NCBI GenBank assembly: GCA_910575505.1 | Contig: CAJTFK010000002.1 | Coordinates: 1 to 64,000 of the forward strand | Direction of reading: 5' to 3' | DNA from: Oscillospiraceae bacterium | Lineage (GTDB): Bacteria > Bacillota > Clostridia > Oscillospirales > Oscillospiraceae | Length of the DNA stretch: 64,000 nt | In this document: piece after piece, positions 49,511 to 57,559 of the stretch | Numbering within the stretch: the stretch's first letter is position 1 | Layout: every line of letters begins with the position of its first letter | Notes under the pieces: model-generated | The model's input: only the letters and a program-made list of their open reading frames with translations | The model's database searches: none | What the model was told of the DNA's origin: nothing | Position numbers and translations under genes: made by a program

Positions 49511-51580
49511 ATGAGCTATTCAGTACAGAACATCCGCAACGTCTGTCTGCTGGGCCACAGCGGCAGCGGAAAAACCGCCCTGGCGGAGAGCCTTCTTTAT
49601 ATGACCGGCGCCATTGACCGGATGGGCCGCGCCGCCGACGGAAATACCGTCTGCGACTATGATCCCGAAGAGGTCAAGCGCCAGATTTCCCTCTCTGCCT
49701 CCGTGGCGCCTCTGGACTACAAGGGCTGCCGCATCAATCTGATGGACACCCCCGGCGCGTTCGACTTCGCCGGCGAGGCCATGGCCGCCCTCCGTGCCGC
49801 CGATGCCGCCATCATCGTCTGCTCCGCCAAGGACGGCGTGTCCGTGGGCCTGGAGAAGGCATGGAAATACTGCGAGGAGCGGAACATGCCCCGCTTCATC
49901 TACATCTCCAAAACCGACGAGGACAACAGCGACTACAACGCCACCTTTGACGCACTGCGGGCGCGCTTCGGCAAGAAGATTGCCCCGGTGGTGGTGCCCA
50001 TCTGGGACGCCGGCAAAAAGGTCACCGGCATCATTGATGTGCTGAACAAGCGGGCCTATGAGATGCAGAAGCTCAAGAGAGTGGAAATCGAGCTGCCCGC
50101 CGACAAAGTGGACGTCATCACCGAATTCAACGACGCGCTGAAGGAATCCGTGGCGGAGACCAGCGAGGAGCTGATGGAAAAATTCTTCGGCGGCGAGGAC
50201 TTCACCTACGCCGAGATGATCCAGGGCCTGCGGCAGGGCGTCCGGGAGCTGAGCCTGTTCCCCGTTCTCTGCGGCTCCGCCATCAACTGCCTGGGCTCCC
50301 TGATGCTGATGGACAACATCGTGGACCTGCTGCCCAACCCCGTGGAAGGCAACTATCACAAGGCCACCAAGGCCGACGGCGAGACCGAGGAGTTCGTGGT
50401 TTCCCCCGGCGGCGTGCCCACTGCCTTTGTTTTCAAAACCATCTCCGACCAGTACGGAAAGTACTCCTTTGTCAAGGTGCTCTCCGGCGCCATTACGCCG
50501 GACATGCCCATGGTCAACGCCCGCACCGGCGACAAGGTGAAGCTGGGCCGGCTCTACACCATCCGGGGCAAGAAGAACACCGAGGTCAAGGAGCTGGTCT
50601 GCGGCGACATCGGCGCCATTGCCAAAATGGACATCAAGACCGGGGACACCCTCTGCGACGAGCGGAAGGTCGTCACCCTCAAGCCCATTCCCTTTGCCGA
50701 GCCCTGCTACTCCGTGGCCATTGTCCCCAAAACCCGGGGCCAGGAGGACAAGATCGCCCAGGGCCTCTCCCGCCTCAACGAGGAGGACCCCACCTTTACC
50801 GTGACCAACAACGCCGAAACCCGTCAGATGGTGATTTCCGGCGCCGGCGACATGCAGATGGACGTGCTGGTGAGCAAGCTGAAAAGCCGCTTCAACGTGG
50901 AGTCCGAGCTGAAGCCCACCCGTGTCCCCTACCGTGAGAAAATCCGCAAGACCGTCCAGAAGCAGGGCCGCCACAAGAAGCAGACCGGCGGCAGCGGCCA
51001 GTTCGGCGACGTGTGGGTCCGCTTCGAGTACAACGCCGAGCAGGAGGAAATGGTCTTTGCCGAAGAGGTCTTCGGCGGCTCCGTGCCCCGGAACTTCTTC
51101 CCCGCCGTGGAAAAGGGCCTGCGGGAGGCCTGTCTCCACGGTCCTCTGGCCGGCTATCCTCTGGTGAATCTCAAGGCCGTGCTCTACGACGGGTCCTATC
51201 ACCCGGTGGACTCCTCCGAAATCGCCTTCAAGACCGCCGCCCAGCTGGCCTACAAGGCCGCCATGCCCGAGGCCAATCCCGTGCTGCTGGAGCCCATCGG
51301 CGAGCTGAAGGTCACCGTGCCCGAGAGCTATGCCGGCGCGGTGATGGGCGACGTCTCCAAGCGCCGGGGCACCCCCATGGGCATGGACCCCCTGGGAGAC
51401 GGCAGCCAGCTGATTACCGCCGAGGTCCCCATGGCCGAAATGGGCAGCTACGCCATTGACCTGCGGGCCATGACCCAGAGCCGGGGGTCCTTCACCTTCC
51501 ACTTTGTCCGCTATCAGGACTGCCCCCCCGACGCCCAGGCGAAGGCCATTGCCGAGGCCAAGGCCATGGCGGAGCAGTAA
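49511..51580 (+). CDS. EF-G-like translational GTPase (FusA2 type)
   Basis: A 689-residue paralog of elongation factor G. ATG 49511 with AATAAGGAGTGGAACGACC upstream. G1 is GHSGSGKTAL. G3 is DTPGAFDF, in which the catalytic His of canonical EF-G (PGHVDF) is replaced by Ala. G4 is SKTDED in place of NKMD. Domains II-V are present (QGLSRLNEEDPTF, KKQTGGSGQFGDV, GKRRGTP-like SKRRGTPMG). Such paralogs are often slow GTPases; the role (ribosome rescue, stress or recycling) is unknown. It is not part of the str operon, so it is unlikely to be the housekeeping EF-G. Confidence 0.88.
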   Translation: MSYSVQNIRNVCLLGHSGSGKTALAESLLYMTGAIDRMGRAADGNTVCDYDPEEVKRQISLSASVAPLDYKGCRINLMDTPGAFDFAGEAMAALRAADAAIIVCSAKDGVSVGLEKAWKYCEERNMPRFIYISKTDEDNSDYNATFDALRARFGKKIAPVVVPIWDAGKKVTGIIDVLNKRAYEMQKLKRVEIELPADKVDVITEFNDALKESVAETSEELMEKFFGGEDFTYAEMIQGLRQGVRELSLFPVLCGSAINCLGSLMLMDNIVDLLPNPVEGNYHKATKADGETEEFVVSPGGVPTAFVFKTISDQYGKYSFVKVLSGAITPDMPMVNARTGDKVKLGRLYTIRGKKNTEVKELVCGDIGAIAKMDIKTGDTLCDERKVVTLKPIPFAEPCYSVAIVPKTRGQEDKIAQGLSRLNEEDPTFTVTNNAETRQMVISGAGDMQMDVLVSKLKSRFNVESELKPTRVPYREKIRKTVQKQGRHKKQTGGSGQFGDVWVRFEYNAEQEEMVFAEEVFGGSVPRNFFPAVEKGLREACLHGPLAGYPLVNLKAVLYDGSYHPVDSSEIAFKTAAQLAYKAAMPEANPVLLEPIGELKVTVPESYAGAVMGDVSKRRGTPMGMDPLGDGSQLITAEVPMAEMGSYAIDLRAMTQSRGSFTFHFVRYQDCPPDAQAKAIAEAKAMAEQ

Positions 51581-51701
51581 GCGTCCTCAGGGGTTCTTTC
51601 CCCGGACGCCGCAGGCCCTTCGAAAAGGACTTGAGCCCAAACTCGTGCAATAAACCGTTTTGTCGGGTTATGCCACTCAGCTAAACATACAGATGCCTCT
51701 G

Positions 51702-51741
51702 AAAAAGCCCACCACTTTTAATTGTGGTGGGCTTTTTATTA
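51702..51741 (+). terminator. Intrinsic terminator
   Basis: Perfect 14-bp stem AAAAAGCCCACCAC / GTGGTGGGCTTTTT. It probably serves both the EF-G-like gene and the converging lipoprotein gene. Confidence 0.85.
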
Positions 51742-51763
51742 TGCAAGGCGCAAATCCCAGATA

Positions 51764-52555
51764 CTACCAATCATACTCCATAAATTTTATAATATATGTC
51801 ATCCCTGGAGTAATATCATAAATCATAATTGAAGAATCTTTAAATTTGTCTCCTGCACTTAAAGAACTGAGGTATACATTGCCGGAGTCAACCATATAAT
51901 CGTCGCTGTCATACAATTTGTAGCTAATAATATCATAACCGGCACCATTGGTGCCATATGTTTTTTCGCCGGAAATTGTGATTTCCAACTGAGGAAGATA
52001 GTCTTTGTCAAAATTGTATGTGACATCATTTATCTGTATAGTCGATTCTGTATTTCCGAAATAGTCTTTCATGTTTAGTTCAACCGGAAGAGAATCACAT
52101 GATAATTGGATGTCTTTAATCGGAAGGCAGTACAAAGCTTCACAGCTTACCTCATCAAAGCGTATACTATTATCCTTATAGACAGTTAAGTATACCTTCC
52201 CGCTTGAGGATATTCCTGGCGCAATATTAGATGCAGGAATCCTAATTTCTGCAAGGTATTCCTCCCCCAAAGCTTTACTTGTATAGTAACCAAAATTTTT
52301 TTCTGAAATTGATGTTGTCCCGTTATAAACTTCCTCATCAGCCTCATTTACAATTCGGATATCAACATCGACATTGGCTGAAATGCTTTCCTCATTTTGA
52401 CTAAGGAGTCCAAAAAACAAACTATAATCATTAGTTCCCTCGTTAAATTGGAAAGACCAGCCCCTTAGTGTTTCGACCCGGTCCAATTGCGCTGTTGAAC
52501 AGCCGCACAACATAATAGTCACCAAAAGTGACAATACAAGATGCGTTTTTTTCAT
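51764..52555 (-). CDS. AT-rich lipoprotein, 263 aa
   Basis: Start ATG 52555 with GAGGGCTGCT upstream. Signal peptide MKKTHLVLSLLVTIMLCGC with the lipobox Cys at residue 19. The mature part is acidic, rich in D, S, Y and N, and beta-structured, without a known domain. Base composition is much lower in GC than the neighbours, suggesting a recent arrival. Function unknown. Confidence 0.72.
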   Translation of the reverse strand: MKKTHLVLSLLVTIMLCGCSTAQLDRVETLRGWSFQFNEGTNDYSLFFGLLSQNEESISANVDVDIRIVNEADEEVYNGTTSISEKNFGYYTSKALGEEYLAEIRIPASNIAPGISSSGKVYLTVYKDNSIRFDEVSCEALYCLPIKDIQLSCDSLPVELNMKDYFGNTESTIQINDVTYNFDKDYLPQLEITISGEKTYGTNGAGYDIISYKLYDSDDYMVDSGNVYLSSLSAGDKFKDSSIMIYDITPGMTYIIKFMEYDW

Positions 52556-52714
52556 AGCAGCCCTCAATTACTACAAAATATTCTATACTTTTCGATCTAA
52601 TTTCCCTCCTATTATCAATAAAATTTCCGACGAACGGGACCCCGGCCAGGCGGTGGAGGGAACAGCTCAGGGGGCAAAAGCTCCCCGCCCGGCCGGCGTC
52701 CGCCGGAAACACAA

Positions 52715-52748
52715 AAGCGGCGCCGAGTTTTGTAACCCAGCGCCGCTT
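52715..52748 (-). terminator. Hairpin on the minus strand
   Basis: Stem AAGCGGCGC / GCGCCGCTT followed on the minus strand by TTTTGTGTTT. No gene that it would terminate is evident on that strand; it may be a remnant of an element. Confidence 0.5.
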
Positions 52749-52795
52749 AAAATCCATGCGAACGCACGGCCTTAAAACCCATCCCCCACTTGCAC

Positions 52796-52824
52796 TTGCA
52801 AAAATCCGGCGGAATGGATATAAT
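52796..52824 (+). promoter_or_regulatory. Sigma-A promoter of a candidate small RNA
   Basis: TTGCAA, 17-bp spacer, perfect TATAAT. Confidence 0.7.
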
Positions 52825-52830
52825 AGGCCC

Positions 52831-52922
52831 GTGGTGCAATTCATCATTGCTGTGCTGAGTGCCTGTTCACTCGTACAGGGCCGCGGGGTGTTGCTACCAC
52901 CCTGCGGCCTGCCGCATTTTAT
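52831..52922 (+). ncRNA. Candidate small non-coding RNA, about 92 nt
   Basis: The transcript would start about 7 nt after TATAAT (GTGGTGCAATTCATC). It contains the small hairpin GAGTG-CCTGTT-CACTC and ends in the strong hairpin GGCCGCGGGGTG / CACCCTGCGGCC (52880-52910), followed by GCATTTTATGTTT. No open frame is present. It lies between the lipoprotein and rubrerythrin genes. It does not match SRP, 6S, tmRNA or a riboswitch that I can recognise. Confidence 0.55.
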
Positions 52923-53139
52923 GTTTCCGTTTCCTATTTTACCCGATACATCCAGAAAATGCAAGCGCTTTTCCGAAAGTTTGAACAAACGGTGAAATCT
53001 CGCGTATTTTTTCAAATTGTCGCATTTGCAACTAGCAGTTTCCCGGACTTCCTGTTATACTGATGACAGTTCAGCAAACAGGGAAAAAATCCCAAAATCC
53101 GATGAGTCGGTTTTTTAAATTTTAAGGAGGATCATCTAT

Positions 53140-53685
53140 ATGAAAAAGTGGGTTTGCCAGGTATGCGGTTATGTGTTCGAGGGCGAGAATCCCCCCGAAA
53201 AGTGCCCCCAGTGCGGTGTTCCCGCCTCTAAGTTCACCGAGCAGAAGAGCGGCGAGCTGACCTGGGCCGCCGAGCACGTGGTGGGCGTGGCCAAGGGCGT
53301 GGACCAGGAGATTCTGGACGGCCTGCGCGCCAATTTCGAAGGCGAGTGCTCCGAGGTGGGCATGTATCTGGCTATGGCCCGGGTCGCTTTCCGGGAGGGC
53401 TATCCCGAAATCGGCATGTACTGGGAGAAGGCCGCCTATGAGGAGGCCGAGCACGCCGCCAAGTTCGCAGAGCTGCTGGGTGAGGTTGTGACCGACTCCA
53501 CCAAGAAGAACCTGGAGATGCGGGTCGAGGCCGAGAACGGCGCCACCGCCGGCAAGATGGCCATTGCCAAGAAGGCCAAGGAGCTGGGCCTTGATGCGAT
53601 CCATGACACCGTCCACGAGATGGCCCGGGACGAGGCCCGCCACGGCAAGGCCTTCAAGGGTCTGCTGGAGCGCTATTTCAAATAA
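53140..53685 (+). CDS. Reverse rubrerythrin (NADH peroxidase-type)
   Basis: A 181-residue protein with the rubredoxin domain first (Cys6, Cys9, Cys22 and Cys25 in WVCQVCG and KCPQCG), then a four-helix diiron domain (ENFRANFEGE-type [40 protein letters not shown]). This reversed order defines reverse rubrerythrin, which reduces hydrogen peroxide and protects anaerobes from oxygen. ATG 53140 with AAGGAGG upstream. Rubredoxin follows 24 bp downstream and is the probable electron donor. Confidence 0.95.
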   Translation: MKKWVCQVCGYVFEGENPPEKCPQCGVPASKFTEQKSGELTWAAEHVVGVAKGVDQEILDGLRANFEGECSEVGMYLAMARVAFREGYPEIGMYWEKAAYEEAEHAAKFAELLGEVVTDSTKKNLEMRVEAENGATAGKMAIAKKAKELGLDAIHDTVHEMARDEARHGKAFKGLLERYFK

Positions 53686-53709
53686 TTTTCCAATTTGGAG
53701 GATTTACCG

Positions 53710-53865
53710 ATGGACAAGTATGTATGCCCCTGCGGCTACGTTTATGACCCCGCGGTGGGCGACCCCGACAACGGCGTCGCCCCCGGCACTCCCTGGGACC
53801 AGGTTCCCGAGAGCTGGGTCTGCCCCATCTGCGAGATGGGCAAGGACGTATTTGAAAAGGAATAA
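53710..53865 (+). CDS. Rubredoxin with atypical first cysteine pair (C-x-C)
   Basis: A 51-residue protein, too short for ordinary gene calling, with GGAGG upstream of ATG 53710. It has the Asp/Gly-rich fold pattern [19 protein letters not shown] and [20 protein letters not shown]. The first metal-binding pair reads C-P-C-G (Cys6, Cys8) in place of the usual C-x-x-C-G, so one residue is missing; the second pair C-P-I-C is normal. It probably forms an operon with rubrerythrin and feeds it electrons. Confidence 0.85.
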   Translation: MDKYVCPCGYVYDPAVGDPDNGVAPGTPWDQVPESWVCPICEMGKDVFEKE

Positions 53866-53904
53866 GTCCAACTGTCAAAAGAAGCCAAAGGTACAAAAAG
53901 CACG

Positions 53905-53938
53905 AAAGCGCCCGGAGCCAAAGCCCCGGGCGCTTTTT
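53905..53938 (+). terminator. Intrinsic terminator after rubredoxin
   Basis: Stem AAAGCGCCCGG / CCGGGCGCTTT followed by TTCC. Confidence 0.8.
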
Positions 53939-53946
53939 CCGTCCAC

Positions 53947-53994
53947 GCCGTCTGTTCTTTTCGCCGTCTGTTCTTTTCGCCGTCTGTTCTTTTC
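53947..53994. repeat. Tandem repeat, three copies of a 16-bp unit
   Basis: Exact copies of GCCGTCTGTTCTTTTC. Non-coding, between rubredoxin and the LacI-type gene. Confidence 0.85.
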
Positions 53995-54153
53995 CGGCCC
54001 GTGTGGGCGGCAGCTGTGACAATCACCGTGCTGGGAATCAGACTCCGCCGGCATGCCCTGCGGCGCTGCCTCACCGGTCCCGGGGCTTCCTGCCGGACTC
54101 CGGCGGGGCGTTCCGCCCTTTGGGCAACGGGCCATTGGCAGGGCTCCGGATCC

Positions 54154-55143
54154 TCACTCTCCGCAGGGCCGGTATTCCGACGTCAGCACCCGTTCCAGCA
54201 CCGGCGCGTCCGGCTTCTCGATGCGGCGGAGAATCTGTTCCCCCGCCGTCCGGCCCAGCTCCTCCACGGGCTGGATAATGCGGTCCACCTGGTCATAATA
54301 AAGATCGTAAGATTGGATATTATAATCTACGAAGCTGACCAGAGACAGGTCCCGCCCCGGCAGCAGGCCCTTTTTCCGCAGATAGGACAGGGACACCGAC
54401 GCCATCAGCCCCTGACAGATGACAATGCCGTCGCAGTTCTGCTCCAGCAGGGCGTCCAGACAGCGGGGGGCCCCGGCTTCCATGGAATCCCCGTACTGAA
54501 TCAGACCAGGATCCATGGTCAGCCCGCAGTCCGCCGCCGCCTCTCTGTAGGCGGAAATCCGCTCCCTGGTGGTGGACAGCCGGGGTATGCCGCCGATGAT
54601 GCCCACCCTTCGGCAGCCCCTGGCTGCCAGACGGCAGACGCTGCGGTAAATGGGCTGGAAATTGGAGACGCAGACGGACGCATACTTTTTTTCCTCAAAG
54701 GTCCGGTCTACCAGCACCACCGGGAACCCGGCGGGCACCAGCCCGTCCAGCCGCTCAAAGCTCTCCATGGTGCTGGCCACCAGCAGCCCGTCCACCAGAC
54801 CCGCCGTGAGGATGCGGATGCTGCTCTCCTCCCGCTCCATGCTCTCTTTGGTGTTGGCAATAATCAAGTGGTAGCCCTGGGCGGAAAGGCAGGTCTCCAC
54901 GGACTCAATCATGGTGGCGAAAAACTTGTTGGAGATGTCCGGCACAATGAAACCGATGGTTTTCTTCTTGCCGGTGCGGAAGCTCCGGGCGGAGGCGTCC
55001 GGCGTATAGCCCAGTTCCGCAATGGCGCGGTAAACCCGGTCCTTGGTTTCGGCGGAGACATACCGTGTATTGTTGATGGTGTGGGAAACGGTGGCAGTGG
55101 AAACTCCCGCCAGCCGGGCCACGTCGCTGATGGTTACTTTCAT
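54154..55143 (-). CDS. LacI-family transcriptional repressor
   Basis: A 329-residue sugar-responsive repressor. The HTH is at the N-terminus (TISDVARLAGVSTATVSHTI, residues 3-23), the hinge helix near 45-60, and the periplasmic-binding-protein-like sensor domain follows (GFIVPDISNKFFATMI ... AAADCGLT). Start ATG 55143 with AAAGGGC upstream; a longer frame upstream has no site. It faces gap, 308 bp away, and a palindrome near the gap promoter is a candidate target, but this is not shown. Confidence 0.92.
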   Translation of the reverse strand: MKVTISDVARLAGVSTATVSHTINNTRYVSAETKDRVYRAIAELGYTPDASARSFRTGKKKTIGFIVPDISNKFFATMIESVETCLSAQGYHLIIANTKESMEREESSIRILTAGLVDGLLVASTMESFERLDGLVPAGFPVVLVDRTFEEKKYASVCVSNFQPIYRSVCRLAARGCRRVGIIGGIPRLSTTRERISAYREAAADCGLTMDPGLIQYGDSMEAGAPRCLDALLEQNCDGIVICQGLMASVSLSYLRKKGLLPGRDLSLVSFVDYNIQSYDLYYDQVDRIIQPVEELGRTAGEQILRRIEKPDAPVLERVLTSEYRPCGE

Positions 55144-55317
55144 GCTGTCTGCCCTTTGCGTAACTATAAATTTGTTGCGTAATTCGAGTGTCTTTACAAG
55201 TATAAGACAGCATGGGACATCCGTCAAGGTCTTTTCCGGCCTTTTCCCCTTCGCGGCGGAGAAAACCACGCAAATTTTTAAGGATTTATTATAAATTTTT
55301 CACAATCGGGGCCACTG

Positions 55318-55366
55318 ATTGTTATTTGAAATGACAATTGCCAAAAACTTCACAGCGTGGTACGAT
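55318..55366 (+). promoter_or_regulatory. Palindromic operator plus promoter upstream of gap
   Basis: An imperfect palindrome ATTGTTATTT-g-AAATGACAAT (55318-55338) directly abuts the -35 element TTGCCA (55338-55343); a 17-bp spacer leads to TACGAT (55361-55366). The regulator may be a CggR-like or the nearby LacI-type protein. Confidence 0.55.
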
Positions 55367-55445
55367 ATCCCATGAAAACAGCAGAGAAACGCTTACGCAA
55401 TCGTTTATACGGCACGCTCACGTGCCCGAGTATTGAAAGGAGTAA

Positions 55446-56468
<1,023 letters not shown>

Positions 56469-56478
56469 TTCACAAGCC

Positions 56479-56513
56479 AACCCGCCCGCCGGAGCTCCGG
56501 CGGGCGGGTTTTT
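56479..56513 (+). terminator. Strong terminator after gap
   Basis: Perfect palindrome AACCCGCCCGCCGG / CCGGCGGGCGGGTT then TTTTT. Confidence 0.9.
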
Positions 56514-56637
56514 GATTTCCGGCGGCGTGGACTTTCGCAGTCTGATTGCTATTTGACACCGCCCTCTCCCCATCCCGTCATTTCCTCGATGCGTCCCGGC
56601 GGAATGAACATGCTGCGGATTTGGAGATTTTTCAGCC

Positions 56638-56889
56638 TCACCAATCATGCTGCGCTGTTCCAAGTCCTCTGGATTCAAATTCGGTTACAATCCGCTCGAT
56701 CCGCCAGAAACAGTTCGGGTCCTCCGCCGTATCATCATCTAAAACCCGGCGTATTTCCTCCAACGCCTGCACGGCCTCCGATTCCGCTGTCTGGAAAAGC
56801 GCCTCCAGACGCCCCTCCTCTTTTAAGAACTTGATTACTTCATACCCAATCGCCTGAGCCATCAGACGTTCCAGAACAGACCATTCCAC
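56638..56889 (-). CDS. Hypothetical acidic protein, 83 aa
   Basis: GTG start at 56889 with an ideal GGAGGAGGTGATC site. Soluble, acidic, helical (EVIKFLKEEGRLEAL, then AVQALEEIRRVLDDDTAEDP), no family recognised. Divergent from the HTH gene, which is expected to repress it through the shared palindrome. Confidence 0.65.
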   Translation of the reverse strand: MEWSVLERLMAQAIGYEVIKFLKEEGRLEALFQTAESEAVQALEEIRRVLDDDTAEDPNCFWRIERIVTEFESRGLGTAQHDW

Positions 56890-56908
56890 ATTGATCACCT
56901 CCTCCCGC

Positions 56909-56937
56909 ATTATACCCGATATCTCGGGTATATTCAA
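56909..56937 (-). promoter_or_regulatory. Promoter of the 83-aa gene overlapped by a perfect operator
   Basis: Minus strand TTGAAT, 17-bp spacer, TATAAT. A perfect inverted repeat TATACCCGA-tatc-TCGGGTATA (56911-56932) covers the spacer and most of the -10, so binding there would block transcription. Confidence 0.8.
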
Positions 56938-56983
56938 TATAAATCAGGGAAAATATAATAGAAATCACAAGGAGGTGCTTCTT

Positions 56984-57199
56984 GTGATTTCATACCGTCC
57001 CCTTTGGGAGACCATGCGAAAGAAGAATGTGACCACCTACACGCTGATTAAGGACTATCATTTCAGCAAGGGGACGTTGGACGCATTGAAGCACGAGCGG
57101 AACATCTCCACCGCCACATTGGATGATATCTGCCGGATTCTGGATTGCAGGGTAGAGGAGGTATTGGTCTATCTGCCGGATGGGTCTCGGAAGGCATGA
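56984..57199 (+). CDS. Small HTH-type regulator, 71 aa
   Basis: GTG 56984 with AAGGAGGTG upstream. A Cro/C1-type helix-turn-helix fills the whole protein: MRKKNVTTYTLIKDYHFSKG, then LKHERNISTATLDDICRILD and a conserved CRVEEVLVYLPD ending. No toxin partner lies beside it, so it is more likely an autoregulator of the divergent pair. Confidence 0.85.
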   Translation: MISYRPLWETMRKKNVTTYTLIKDYHFSKGTLDALKHERNISTATLDDICRILDCRVEEVLVYLPDGSRKA

Positions 57200-57243
57200 A
57201 GGGAAGAATTGCAAAAGAGTTTATCCCGGAGTGAAATTTCCTG

Positions 57244-57272
57244 TTGCCATTTGGGAAAGAATATAGTAGAAT
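57244..57272 (+). promoter_or_regulatory. Sigma-A promoter of the SRP RNA
   Basis: TTGCCA, 17-bp spacer, TAGAAT, +1 near 57279. Confidence 0.75.
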
Positions 57273-57278
57273 AACAAA

Positions 57279-57425
57279 AGCAGTCCTCCGCAGGCAGCTG
57301 CGGAGCCGGTCTCGCGCAATGGATGCCCGCGAACCATGTCAGGCGGGGAACCGAGCAGCATTAAGCGGGATGTTTCATGTGCCGTGAGGGCGCCGGCTCC
57401 GCAGCTGCGTACGGAGGATTTCTTG
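57279..57425 (+). ncRNA. ffs: Signal recognition particle RNA (scRNA)
   Basis: The conserved helix-8 core GTCAGGCGGGGAACCGAGCA followed by GCATTAAG lies at 57338-57365. The outer helix pairs CAGTCCTCCGCAGGCAGCTG near the 5' end with CAGCTGCGTACGGAGGATT near the 3' end, giving a long closed rod of about 145 nt. It is the RNA scaffold of the SRP that directs membrane proteins to the translocon. Its location right before dnaX is conserved. Confidence 0.92.
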
Positions 57426-57559
57426 CGCCGCGCCTCGCAATCGACCTGTGTTTCAGCCTGTCCCACGCGGACGGAAGCCCGGCCTTTGCAAACGTCTGAC
57501 CTTATTTTGTGCCGCGTCTCACAATACTCCCCATTCCTAATTCCTGAAGAGGTGATCCG

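Noticed and set aside
51620-51700. tRNA-like sequence after the EF-G-like gene
   Set aside because: No cloverleaf with acceptor stem, T-loop or CCA could be drawn. No tRNA was found anywhere in the window.
52443-53015. Minus-strand open frame covering the candidate small RNA and the start of the lipoprotein gene
   Set aside because: It overlaps the lipoprotein start, has no ribosome site and no domain; the intergenic promoter/terminator signals argue against it.
53947-53994. CRISPR-like array
   Set aside because: The units are directly adjacent exact repeats without spacers. No repeat-spacer array was seen in the window.
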